A stretch of 64,000 nucleotides of DNA from Oscillospiraceae bacterium (GCA_017482385.1 JAFUNI010000014.1:1-64000); one strand, 5' to 3'. Positions 8,557 through 16,271 are shown, numbered from the stretch's first letter. Notes: generated by a model from the sequence alone, not told the origin. Numbers and translations: made by a program.

Positions 8557-8973
8557 ATGACAACAGAAAAAATGAGTCCAGAAGGCAAGTTGCGGGCCGA
8601 ATTTACAGCGTGGCTCGATACAACTTTAGCCCGGGCGAAGTGTAATTATCTCACTAAGGAAAACCGTGACAAGAAGGAGACATCCTTAGACGGTATCTCT
8701 GTGAACTTGATCCCAGACCCGCAGGATTGTTTCGCGGCAGTAGAACATAGTGCTGTTGATTTTGAATTTGAGGAAGAAAGACTTGCGAGAGCGTTTTCTG
8801 GACTTCCTCTGATGCGAAAGGAGGTACTTCGACTCCTTTTTGTGGAGGAGAAAGATCCAAACGAGATTGCTGCAATCCTTAACTGTTCGACGAACTATGT
8901 GCACCTACAGAAGTTCAGGGCATTGAAACGGTTGCGGCAGCTGTTGACGGAAGGTGGCGATGATTATGGATAA
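8557..8973 (+). CDS. Sigma-70 region 4-like regulator of the element
   Basis: ATG at 8557 after CTGGAGGAAC. The 138-residue protein has a sigma-70 region 4-like helix-turn-helix near residues 83-135: GLPLMRKEVLRLLFVEEKD, then NEIAAILNCSTNYV and ALKRLRQLL. The first 80 residues are not a recognisable region 2, so it may be a sigma-like activator rather than a full sigma factor. Proteins of this kind sit next to excision and integration genes in Firmicutes conjugative transposons. Its stop overlaps the start of the next HTH gene, suggesting translational coupling. A role in switching on excision or transfer genes is inferred. Confidence 0.72.
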   Translation: MTTEKMSPEGKLRAEFTAWLDTTLARAKCNYLTKENRDKKETSLDGISVNLIPDPQDCFAAVEHSAVDFEFEEERLARAFSGLPLMRKEVLRLLFVEEKDPNEIAAILNCSTNYVHLQKFRALKRLRQLLTEGGDDYG

Positions 8974-9157
8974 TGTGGAATTTGAACAGGTATTGCAGAG
9001 AGCAGTTGCCGGCAGTCATCGGGATTTGGAATTAATCCTGGAACTCTATGATCCCTTAATCCGCAAACACTCCCACGTTAACGGTGCATTCGATGTGGAA
9101 CTTAATCAGTATCTGCTAATACATATCGCATTAAACATCCATAAGTTCACCATTTGA
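8960..9157 (+). CDS. Small helix-turn-helix protein of the conjugative-transposon type (HTH_16-like)
   Basis: About 65 residues. ATG at 8960 follows GGAAGGTGG; a GTG at 8954 and an ATG at 8966 are alternatives. The sequence LQRAVAGSHRDLELILELYDPLIRKHS matches the N-terminal pattern of the short HTH proteins paired with sigma-like genes in Tn916-type and other Firmicutes elements. It overlaps the preceding gene by 14 bases, so the two are probably made together. The function in that family is regulatory, mostly uncharacterised. Confidence 0.6.
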   Translation: MIMDNVEFEQVLQRAVAGSHRDLELILELYDPLIRKHSHVNGAFDVELNQYLLIHIALNIHKFTI

Positions 9158-9162
9158 GGCTT

Positions 9163-9192
9163 GTGCCCCTGGAGAAATCCGGGGGCACTTTT
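9163..9192 (+). terminator. Rho-independent terminator after the HTH gene
   Basis: GTGCCCCTGG and CCGGGGGCAC pair with one wobble around a 6-base loop and are followed by TTTT. It lies 5 bases after the stop codon at 9157. Confidence 0.75.
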
Positions 9193-9576
9193 CGCCTCCA
9201 AAAAAATATTTTATTTTTTATCGGGAAAGTGAAAGATTTGCTGGTTTTGAAATTGTGGTTATTTAGCGAAAGGCATCCCCATGCCGCGCACCTTGAAAAT
9301 TTCATATTGCCAGTTCGGTACATCCCTTTGCTGAGGAGCGGCTATCCAGCTGACAGCCAATCAGAGACAGGAGCACTGATATGCGGGTGGCACCTGCATA
9401 ACGCGAGGATCCAGCAGAGGCACAATGGTACTTCCGTAATTCGCGGCCCGGTCATAATGAAGACGGGGAGATGAGATTTCTATGGACCTGTTCGCCACAG
9501 GCACCGGCTGGCACTGACTGTATATATTTAGCAAAAAAGGAAATACTTTCCTTGCAACAACAGAAGGGAGAGCACA
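9193..9576. other. 384-base intergenic stretch before the recombinase module
   Basis: No gene is convincing; an open frame at 9154-9474 starts inside the previous stop region, has no ribosome-binding site and no recognisable protein features. The part from about 9350 to 9520 is more GC-rich than its surroundings and has short complementary words (GGTGGCACC near 9386, GGCACCGGCTGGCAC near 9500), so a structured RNA or recombinase accessory site is possible. The last bases carry the GAAGGGAG site of the gene at 9577. Confidence 0.35.
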
Positions 9577-9801
9577 ATGAAACAAGTCCCTATTGACAAG
9601 GATATCTCGGAGCTGGTTGACATCAGAGATATTCATATTGACACTAGCCTCCCTGTTGAAGAGAGAGTTAAGTCATATCTTCAGCAGGTGAAGGACCCCT
9701 ATTGCTTTCGGGTAGGAGATGTGAAAGTAAGAGTCTCCTATGCGGATACCGACCGCACACTAACCGATAATTTTTGCGACATGCTGGCCAGAATAAAATG
9801 A
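9577..9801 (+). CDS. Small DUF6870-like protein of serine-recombinase elements
   Basis: ATG at 9577 after AGAAGGGAG. The 74-residue product reads as a conserved small protein: VDIRDIHIDTSLPVEERVKS, then a helix, then DPYCFRVGDVKVRVSY. I recall similar proteins (I believe DUF6870) encoded just upstream of large serine recombinases in clostridial elements; the name should be checked. No transmembrane segment or known DNA-binding motif is visible. The recombinase operon begins 127 bases downstream. Confidence 0.55.
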   Translation: MKQVPIDKDISELVDIRDIHIDTSLPVEERVKSYLQQVKDPYCFRVGDVKVRVSYADTDRTLTDNFCDMLARIK

Positions 9802-9847
9802 TCTTTCAAAACTCCATAAAATTCTTGTGGATTTTTGGTTTGTTCCA

Positions 9848-9856
9848 TGCTACAAT
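9848..9856 (+). promoter_or_regulatory. Candidate extended -10 promoter of the recombinase operon
   Basis: TGCTACAAT (9848-9856) is an extended -10 element. No good -35 lies 17 bases upstream, as expected for extended -10 promoters. It would give a leader of about 65 bases before the first recombinase. Confidence 0.4.
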
Positions 9857-9928
9857 GTGCTTGGACAAAATCAGCGACTACTCTGGCCTGTATGCGAGCT
9901 TTCGCAATATTCAGGAAGGAGTGGCGCA

Positions 9929-11620
9929 ATGAATGTAAACATTGACCAAATGATTCGGGTCGCCATCTATCTTCGTTTATCGAAGGATGATGGCGATTTT
10001 TCTTTGTCCGAAAATGGTAAAACCGAGAGTAACAGTATTCACAATCAGCGGGAATTGTTAATGAGCTTCCTGCAAAGCCATCCGGAGATGGAACTGGTTG
10101 GAGAATATAAAGACGATGGCTATACCGGGACCAACTTTGACCGTCCGGATTTTCAGAAAATGATCCAGGACATTCAAAAGGGTCTTATTAACTGCGTGAT
10201 TGTTAAGGACCTGTCCCGGTTCGGCAGAGATTATATTGAATGTGGCAGATACATCGAAAAGCTGTTCCCACAGCTTGGTGTGCGATTCATCGCGGTGAAC
10301 GACCACTTTGATACTGCCAGTGGAAACCAATCTGACAGTATAGTGGTTCCCTTTAAGAACTTGATCAACGATTCCTACAGCCGGGATATTTCCATCAAGG
10401 TCCGTAGCAATCTGGCAGTCAAGAGAAATAAGGGCGAGTTTATTGGCAACTTCACCGTGTACGGATATGTAAAGGATCCGGAGAATAAGAATCATCTGCT
10501 AATCGATGAGTATGCAGCATCTATTGTTCGGAATATCTTTCGCTGGAAACTGGAAGGCTTCAGTCCTGTAAGTATTGCGGACAAATTGAATAAGGCAGGA
10601 ATACTGTCTCCCATGGAGTACAAAAAGGCCAAGGGAAGTAGATATGAAACCTCATTCAAAAAGTCCGCATTAGCTGAATGGAGCCATGTTGCAGTTCGGC
10701 GGATTCTAAAAAATGAGATATATACTGGGGTTATGCTCCAAGGGAAAAGAACAACCCCAAACTATAAAACCAAAACGGAGATTAGGAAGGCAGAGAGCGA
10801 GTGGGCCCGCAAAGAGGGTACCCATGAGCCAATCGTTAGTAAAGCTGAGTTTGATCTAGTCCAGCGGCTGCTGCGCGAGGATACACGGGCCGGAACACCC
10901 TCTGCACCCGTTCATCCACTGTGCGGAAAACTGCTCTGCGGAAAATGCGGCGAACCGGTAGTACGGAAGTCCACTACTTCAGGCGGCAGACTCTATGCTT
11001 ACTATTTATGTAAGTCTTATGGAAGCAAGAAAAGTGGCTGTGCAAGTCGACGGTTCGGCGAAGATAAGCTCCACGGTCTGGTTCTTGCTGTCATAAAACA
11101 GGAAATAGATGTCCTCCTCGATATGGAAAAGGCGTTGAAATCCTATAAGGATGCAAGCTGGGAAGAATCTGAAATGAAGAAGATAGATACCAATATCGCA
11201 ATGCAGGAAGAGATCATCCGAAAAAACAACGATTTGCGAATGGGTGTTTATGAGGATTTTCAAGCAGGCATCCTCAGTCGGGAAGAATACGCAGAATACA
11301 GAGCAGACTTCACTGTCCGTATTGATACGGCACGGGAGGCGATTCGCCAGCTGCTTGCCGAAAAGAGCGAAATCCAAGACAGCCTGGGCAATCAAAAAAA
11401 CTGGCTTGAACAATTCCATGCATATGTTGGTATAAAGGAGCTGGATCGCCGCTATGTTGTGGCACTAATAGATAGGATATATCTGTTTGATGATGGGTCC
11501 ATTGAAATAGTATTTCGCCATAAGAACCAGAAGGAACGCATTTTGAACTTCATCCGAGAACAGGAAGCAGCACGAAAGCGAAAGCCCCTTGTTTTGGTAC
11601 CAACCGTGGAGGTGGTGTAA
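9929..11620 (+). CDS. Large serine recombinase 1 of 3
   Basis: ATG at 9929 follows CAGGAAGGAG; the frame is open 102 bases further upstream without a better start. The 563-residue protein has the serine-resolvase catalytic domain with YLRLS (Arg16, Ser18 nucleophile) and KDLSRFGRD, a recombinase domain around residues 180-300, a zinc-ribbon with CGKLLCGKCG near 330 and a second pair near 355-370, and a long C-terminal coiled coil. This is the TndX/phiC31-type architecture that integrates and excises elements between att sites. It abuts recombinase 2 with no gap, so the three are one operon. All catalytic residues visible to me are intact. Confidence 0.93.
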   Translation: MNVNIDQMIRVAIYLRLSKDDGDFSLSENGKTESNSIHNQRELLMSFLQSHPEMELVGEYKDDGYTGTNFDRPDFQKMIQDIQKGLINCVIVKDLSRFGRDYIECGRYIEKLFPQLGVRFIAVNDHFDTASGNQSDSIVVPFKNLINDSYSRDISIKVRSNLAVKRNKGEFIGNFTVYGYVKDPENKNHLLIDEYAASIVRNIFRWKLEGFSPVSIADKLNKAGILSPMEYKKAKGSRYETSFKKSALAEWSHVAVRRILKNEIYTGVMLQGKRTTPNYKTKTEIRKAESEWARKEGTHEPIVSKAEFDLVQRLLREDTRAGTPSAPVHPLCGKLLCGKCGEPVVRKSTTSGGRLYAYYLCKSYGSKKSGCASRRFGEDKLHGLVLAVIKQEIDVLLDMEKALKSYKDASWEESEMKKIDTNIAMQEEIIRKNNDLRMGVYEDFQAGILSREEYAEYRADFTVRIDTAREAIRQLLAEKSEIQDSLGNQKNWLEQFHAYVGIKELDRRYVVALIDRIYLFDDGSIEIVFRHKNQKERILNFIREQEAARKRKPLVLVPTVEVV

Positions 11621-13318
11621 ATGGCCAGAACATCAAGGAAAAGCGCAACAGCAGCACAGGCACCTGTTGTTCGGGAGGTTTTCAAGACAGCAATGTATCT
11701 CCGCTTATCGTTGGAGGATAACGGAAGGAAAGATGCGGATTCTCTGGAAAATCAACGGGCTGTTGTCGAAGCCTTTCTTGTAGATAAGCCTTATTTGGAA
11801 CTGGTAGATATCTATACCGACAACGGCTGCACAGGAACAGATTTCGATCGGCCTGATTTTCAGAGAATGATGAGAGACATCCAAAGCGGCAAGATCAACT
11901 GCATCGTTGTCAAGGATCTCTCCCGCTTAGGAAGAAACTATGTTGAAGTTGGTAATTATCTGGAAAAAGTATTCCCTTTTTTGGATGTGCGTTTTATCGC
12001 AGTTACAGACAACTATGACAGCAGAAGAAGCGATGCGTCTGATCAGTTAGCCGCTTCCCTAAAGAATCTGGTGAACGATGCCTACGCAAAAGACATTTCC
12101 AAGAAGATATGCTCCTCGATGAAGGAAAAACGGGAACGAGGAGATTTCCTCGGAGCTTACGCACCTTACGGTTACCTTCGGGATCCTATGAACCCAAACA
12201 AGTTGGTTATTGATCCTGAGATTGCACCAATAGTCCGTGAGATTTTTGAGATTCGCTCAACTGGTATTGGCATTGAAAGGCTGTGCAGGGAGCTGAATGC
12301 CAGAAATTATCCCTCCCCAGGAAGATTGCGCTATGAAAGGGGTATCGTTACCTGCAACAACAAGAAGGGCCAAGACCTTCCGTGGAATCGGCATGTGCTG
12401 AATGACTTGCTCCGTAATGTTGTCTATATTGGTAATCTTGCGCAAGGAAGGAGTGGGTGCAGCCTTCATCAAGGCATCCCGTTTCATTGGAAAAACGAAT
12501 CGGAATGGGTCGTTGTCGTAGGTACCCACGAACCTATTATCAGTATGGAACTGTGGGCGAAGGTGCAGACGCTGACAAAAAAACGCTCAAGGGAGACCAA
12601 GGAATCGTTTGGAAGACACGCCGATTTACCAAAGCGTCAAAACCCATATGGAAAAGTGTTGCGATGTGCTGACTGTGGGCGTGTAATTAAACAAGTGAGA
12701 ACCTATAGCAATAAGGGTACGAGGGATTACTACAACTATAAGTGCCCTCAATATATTGAACTTGGAGCTGAGGCTTGTCCACAAAAGAACATCAAAGCTG
12801 AGAAACTGGATGAAGCAGTTCTATGCATTATCAAGCGGCAGATGGAAGCGTTCTTGGATATCCAGCGGCTTCTTAAAGAACTGTCTGCCCAAAGAGATAC
12901 CCCGCAAAGAAAGAGATCTCTAAGAGAGCAGATGGCTCGTGTTCGTACAGACCTTGAAAAAAAGAAAAAACAGCGGACACAGGCTTATACCGATTATAAA
13001 AACGGCGTCCTCGACCAAGAGGACTACCTGTATGCGAAAGAGCAATACCAAAAGGATATTGACGCGTTGGACCAAGAGTTATATGAGCTTCAGCATGCAG
13101 AAAACAGGACTGTCGATGTCATTCTGGGTGAAAAGAACTGGACAGAGATCGTCCAGCAATACTATTCCGCTACCGAGGTGACAGCAGAGCTTATTGCAGC
13201 AACGATCGAAGAACTCCACCTGCACGCAGATTCTACGCTGTCCGTCAAATTCCGGTATGACACTGAATTTAAGGAACTTCTGAATGAGTATGAGTCTATA
13301 AGAAGGGAGGTTGCATAA
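11621..13318 (+). CDS. Large serine recombinase 2 of 3
   Basis: ATG at 11621 directly follows the stop of recombinase 1. 565 residues: catalytic motif YLRLS with Ser30 after a basic N-terminal extension of about 20 residues, DLSRLGRN, a recombinase domain, a zinc-ribbon with LRCADCG near residue 350 and a second Cys pair about 35-55 residues later, then a long Lys/Gln-rich coiled coil. It is clearly a diverged paralogue of its neighbours rather than a recent duplicate. In elements with several serine recombinases, all may be needed for integration and excision; which partner sites each binds is unknown here. Confidence 0.93.
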   Translation: MARTSRKSATAAQAPVVREVFKTAMYLRLSLEDNGRKDADSLENQRAVVEAFLVDKPYLELVDIYTDNGCTGTDFDRPDFQRMMRDIQSGKINCIVVKDLSRLGRNYVEVGNYLEKVFPFLDVRFIAVTDNYDSRRSDASDQLAASLKNLVNDAYAKDISKKICSSMKEKRERGDFLGAYAPYGYLRDPMNPNKLVIDPEIAPIVREIFEIRSTGIGIERLCRELNARNYPSPGRLRYERGIVTCNNKKGQDLPWNRHVLNDLLRNVVYIGNLAQGRSGCSLHQGIPFHWKNESEWVVVVGTHEPIISMELWAKVQTLTKKRSRETKESFGRHADLPKRQNPYGKVLRCADCGRVIKQVRTYSNKGTRDYYNYKCPQYIELGAEACPQKNIKAEKLDEAVLCIIKRQMEAFLDIQRLLKELSAQRDTPQRKRSLREQMARVRTDLEKKKKQRTQAYTDYKNGVLDQEDYLYAKEQYQKDIDALDQELYELQHAENRTVDVILGEKNWTEIVQQYYSATEVTAELIAATIEELHLHADSTLSVKFRYDTEFKELLNEYESIRREVA

Positions 13319-13321
13319 TCT

Positions 13322-14890
13322 ATGAACCAACACCTGGCCATATATTTAAGACTGTCACTTGAAGATATGGATGTAAGGACGAACAAGATTGCTGACGAAA
13401 GTAACAGTATCAAGAGTCAACGACTGCTCGTTCATAATTACATTGAAAGTCATCCGGAACTTTCTCAATATCCTGTTGTGGAATATGTTGACGATGGCTA
13501 TAGCGGAACGAACTTTGATAGGCCGGGTGTAAAGCGGTTGATTGAACAGGTAAAAACCGGGCAGATCGCTTGCATCGTTGTCAAGGATCTGTCCCGGTTT
13601 GGAAGAAACTATCTGGAGGTAGGTGACTACCTGGAGCATATCTTCCCGCTCCTGGGCGTTCGTTTTATTGCTGTTAATGACCGTTATGACAGTAATCAGC
13701 ACGTTGGAACTACTGGCGGAATTGATGTTGCCTTCAGAAATCTTGTAGCGGAAAGATATAGCCAGGACTTGTCCGAAAAGATCAAATCTTCCAGATACAT
13801 TCAAATGAAGAAAGGGAAATTTGTCAGCCATTGTCCTTACGGTTATATGCGGCATCCAACACAAAAGCACCAAATGGTTGTAGATCCACAGACGGCACCG
13901 ATTGTGAAGTGGATCTTCCGGCAGGCGATTGAAGGTAAGCGGTCCACAGAGATTGCTTCCATGCTGAATGAGCGAGGGATCATTACACCGCAGGCATACA
14001 AGAAGTGGGAAAACCCTCTGATAAAAAATGATATGATGTGGAGCCATCAGGCGGTGCTGAGGATTCTTAAGGATTACAAGTATACTGGAGCGATGGTCTC
14101 TTTTAAATGTGGTAACGAAACAGTGCGGGCAAAAGCGCAAAAGCAGTACAAGCCCGAAGACTGGGTGATCACAGAAGGTTGCCACGAAGCTATTATTTCC
14201 CACGAAGATTACCAAAAGGCCAACGAAACGATCAGAAAGGTCCGATACAATGGGCGCAAAAAAACATCGTGTGCGGATCGGATATATTACTGCGGAAGCT
14301 GTGGCAGGCGTCTTCGAAAGACCTTTGGTAATGACGAATACTTCTCCTGCCAGACACAGCTTTATCAGAAGGAAGCCCTTTGCGCAAGCATTTTCTGGGG
14401 CAAGCGTGAGCTTGAGAAGATCCTGATCGCTGCATACCGGGTTCAGCTCCAGGTGATGGAACAGGAGCTTCAGGCGCAGGCAGCGAAGGGTTCTGCGAAT
14501 CCTTTGGATGCTTGCAGGCGAAAGCAGCGAGAAACTGCGCAAAAACTTTCCTCTATGGAAGGCGGAAACCTGAAGCTCTATGAAATGTATCGTGAAGGAA
14601 AAATCAGCAGAGACCAGTTTGCAGAGCAGAAGAACAAGCACAAGGCCACTCAGGCGGCACTGCAGGAGAAACTGGCACTGCTACGTGAAGAGGAAAGCCG
14701 CTTGCTGGAGCAGGAAGCTTCCTCACGGAACCGCCTCCAATTGCTTAGGGAAAAGGTACAACACATTATTTTGACAGACGAAGCAATCGTGCCTTTCGTG
14801 TACGATGCAATAGAGCGGGTGGACATCTTCCCGTCCAAAGAATTAAAGATATCATGGAAGCATAACGATTCAATAAAAACTGATGAATAG
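13322..14890 (+). CDS. Large serine recombinase 3 of 3
   Basis: ATG at 13322, three bases after the previous stop, preceded by GGGAGG about 12 bases upstream. 522 residues: catalytic YLRLS at residues 8-12 (Ser12), KDLSRFGRN, GYMRHP in the recombinase domain, a zinc-ribbon IYYCGSCGRRL near 320 with later Cys residues, and a C-terminal coiled coil. It is the shortest of the three. It ends nine bases before the start of a small resolvase-fold gene that lacks the catalytic serine, so four recombinase-related proteins may be made from one message. Confidence 0.93.
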   Translation: MNQHLAIYLRLSLEDMDVRTNKIADESNSIKSQRLLVHNYIESHPELSQYPVVEYVDDGYSGTNFDRPGVKRLIEQVKTGQIACIVVKDLSRFGRNYLEVGDYLEHIFPLLGVRFIAVNDRYDSNQHVGTTGGIDVAFRNLVAERYSQDLSEKIKSSRYIQMKKGKFVSHCPYGYMRHPTQKHQMVVDPQTAPIVKWIFRQAIEGKRSTEIASMLNERGIITPQAYKKWENPLIKNDMMWSHQAVLRILKDYKYTGAMVSFKCGNETVRAKAQKQYKPEDWVITEGCHEAIISHEDYQKANETIRKVRYNGRKKTSCADRIYYCGSCGRRLRKTFGNDEYFSCQTQLYQKEALCASIFWGKRELEKILIAAYRVQLQVMEQELQAQAAKGSANPLDACRRKQRETAQKLSSMEGGNLKLYEMYREGKISRDQFAEQKNKHKATQAALQEKLALLREEESRLLEQEASSRNRLQLLREKVQHIILTDEAIVPFVYDAIERVDIFPSKELKISWKHNDSIKTDE

Positions 14891-14899
14891 GAGGATACA

Positions 14900-15214
14900 A
14901 TGAAGGTTGCAGTTTATATCCGGTTCGGAAATAGACCAGAGACGATTTCCTTTGAGAAGGCGCTTGCCGAGCACCGTCTACGTGAATACGCGGAGCAACA
15001 CAACTACCAGATATGTGATGAAGTGGTAGAGTTTGCATCTGCACAAGGTGGGCTACCCAAACTGAAACAACTGTTGAATAGATCACCAACAGATGTGCAA
15101 GGGGTTCTTTGTTTATCTCCTTCCACTGTTTGCCGACATCCAATAATGATGCCCCTCTGGGAGCATCGGGCTCGCAGGCATAACAAGAATTTTTTCTTTG
15201 CAGAGAGGCCTTGA
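14900..15214 (+). CDS. Small resolvase-fold protein lacking the catalytic serine
   Basis: ATG at 14900 after AGGAGG. The 104 residues align by eye with the N-terminal catalytic domain of serine recombinases: KVAVYIRFG matches the YIRVS motif but has Gly10 in place of the nucleophilic Ser, with Arg8 kept. EHRLREYAEQHNYQI matches the following helix. The DRLSR motif is replaced by a diverged CLSPSTVCRH segment. It has no recombinase domain, zinc-ribbon or coiled coil. It has an intact frame, a perfect ribosome-binding site and follows recombinase 3 by nine bases, so it looks like a maintained protein rather than debris. A regulatory partner or directionality factor for the recombinases is a hypothesis. 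Confidence 0.65.
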   Translation: MKVAVYIRFGNRPETISFEKALAEHRLREYAEQHNYQICDEVVEFASAQGGLPKLKQLLNRSPTDVQGVLCLSPSTVCRHPIMMPLWEHRARRHNKNFFFAERP

Positions 15215-15235
15215 ACACATATACACCCAACAAAC

Positions 15236-15270
15236 AATGGTGGACGGGCAACTGTCCACCATTTCTTATT
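15236..15270 (+). terminator. Hairpin between the recombinase operon and the excisionase-like gene
   Basis: AATGGTGGAC and GTCCACCATT form a perfect 10-bp stem with an 8-base loop followed by TCTTATT. It can act as a weak terminator or attenuator, placing the excisionase-like gene under reduced or separate expression. Confidence 0.65.
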
Positions 15271-15281
15271 AGGAGGCTATA

Positions 15282-15485
15282 ATGAAGGGCTTTTATAAAT
15301 CATTAGATGAATTACCGGTATTTCTTCGCGTGGAAGAGGTAGCTCTTGTTCTCAACATATCCAGAGCAACAGCATATAACTTGACTAAAAGTGGAGAGAT
15401 ACCGACGGTAAAAATTAAGCAAAAAAGGATTGTAGTTCCGAAAGAGGAATTACTGCGTTGGATCGAGAAAAATACGCAAAAATAG
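15282..15485 (+). CDS. Excisionase-like HTH protein (Xis/HTH_17 type)
   Basis: ATG at 15282, with AGGAGG five bases upstream. The 67-residue protein has a MerR/excisionase-type winged helix-turn-helix: FLRVEEVALVLNISRATAYNLTKSGEIPTVKI, then KRIVVPKEELLRWIEK. Such proteins bind att-region DNA and bias recombination towards excision. It is the last gene of the element, only about 155 bases from the junction with spoVT, and a long dyad begins four bases after its stop. This position supports a role as excisionase, though in serine-recombinase elements the directionality factor is often unrelated to this family. Confidence 0.75.
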   Translation: MKGFYKSLDELPVFLRVEEVALVLNISRATAYNLTKSGEIPTVKIKQKRIVVPKEELLRWIEKNTQK

Positions 15486-15488
15486 CGA

Positions 15489-15541
15489 TTTGGCATATTA
15501 TAACACGTTCTATTTTCGCTAATGTGTTAAGTTGTGCCAAA
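15489..15541. promoter_or_regulatory. 53-bp nested dyad at the element end, candidate recombinase or excisionase binding site
   Basis: TTTGGCA (15489-15495) and TGCCAAA (15535-15541) are perfect inverted copies; inside them TAACAC (15501-15506) and GTGTTA (15524-15529) are also perfect inverted copies, with 5-base spacers on both sides and a 17-base centre. The symmetry is about position 15515, roughly 125 bases inside the junction with spoVT. It has no T run and does not look like a terminator. Confidence 0.6.
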
Positions 15542-15629
15542 CGCGTTCAACTTTTGAGGTCGAAAAATGGCGGTTTTTCTGCAAAACTACGGGGTATTTA
15601 CCACGAAAAATTTTTTGTTGGCAGGGGTT

Positions 15630-15655
15630 GACACAATCAGACGATTTGGGAAGAA
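15630..15655. other. Right attachment junction of the integrated element in spoVT
   Basis: To the right, the sequence is spoVT from its DDLGR codons onward (GACGATTTGGG at 15640); to the left it is AT-rich element DNA. The match to SpoVT protein stops abruptly at this point. The left junction, with the missing first codons, is not in the window, so the shared core cannot be read directly; it should lie within or just before GACGATTTGGGAAG. Confidence 0.7.
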
Positions 15656-16152
15656 TTGTGATTCCGAAAGAAATCAGAAGAACCCTGCGCATTCGTGAGG
15701 GCGATCCACTTGAGATTTACACCGAAAAGGACGGGGGTGTGATCTTCCGGAAGTATTCCCCCATGAGCGATCTGCAGGATTTTGCCACACAGATCTGCGA
15801 GTCCATCGGTGACAGCACCGGGCGCATTGCCGCCGTGGCGGACCGGGACAGCATCATTGCCCTGTCCGGTGCGCCCAAGCGGGATCTGATGGACAAGCCC
15901 AACTCCCCGGAGCTGGAGAAGCTTATGGAGCAGCGCACCCACTACCGCTACAACCCCGGTGAGCCTGTGGTTCGTCCCACGGACAACACGGACAAGTACT
16001 CTCTGGGGGCGGCATCGCCTATTCTCAGCCAGGGAGATTTGATGGGGTGTGTGATGCTGCTGATGGGAGAAGACAGCGCTCCGGTCACGGAGGCGGATCA
16101 GAAGATCACTCAGACCATTGCCGGCTTCTTAGGCAAGCAGATGGAAAGCTGA
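15640..16152 (+). pseudogene. spoVT: spoVT interrupted by the element, first ~10 codons missing
   Basis: The 170 residues match stage V sporulation protein T: an AbrB-type swapped-hairpin start DDLGRIVIPKEIRRTLRIREGD, then a GAF-like domain ending in AAGFLGKQME-like sequence. SpoVT is a forespore regulator of sigma-G genes. Intact SpoVT begins with about ten residues (family pattern MKATGIVRRI) that are absent here and replaced by element sequence. The frame remains open upstream to a TTG at 15532, and another TTG lies at 15628, but neither has a proper ribosome-binding site. The AbrB domain's first strand is therefore lost unless the element supplies a fused start. Excision would be expected to restore the gene. 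Confidence 0.8.
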
Positions 16153-16194
16153 AAATTAGGGCCGTCGGGGACGCCGGCCCCTACATAAATGGTT

Positions 16195-16246
16195 GTAGGG
16201 GCGGGATAGTATCCCGCCCGCGGGAGGCATACTATGCCTCCCCTAC
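16195..16246. repeat. Palindromic intergenic repeat, copy 1
   Basis: Starts GTAGGGGCGGGATA, continues as a hairpin with TATCCCGCCC, then a second hairpin GGGAGGCATA/TATGCCTCCC, and ends CCCCTAC. The same two-hairpin layout recurs at 39847, 49192 and 51292. A further half-similar palindrome (GGGCCGT...CCGGCCCCTAC) precedes it at about 16159-16183. Confidence 0.85.
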
Positions 16247-16271
16247 GAGGAAGACCCAACATTGTTGCAAA

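Noticed and set aside
9154-9474. Open frame of 106 codons after the HTH gene
   Set aside because: Starts at the preceding stop region, runs through a terminator hairpin, has no ribosome-binding site or recognisable features.
13355-14641. 428-codon open frame on the - strand opposite recombinase 3
   Set aside because: Antisense to a serine recombinase with intact motifs; no start signal.
15628-15639. TTG at 15628 as a new start codon for spoVT
   Set aside because: AGGGG lies directly before it without spacing, so initiation is unlikely; the AbrB domain would still lack its first strand.
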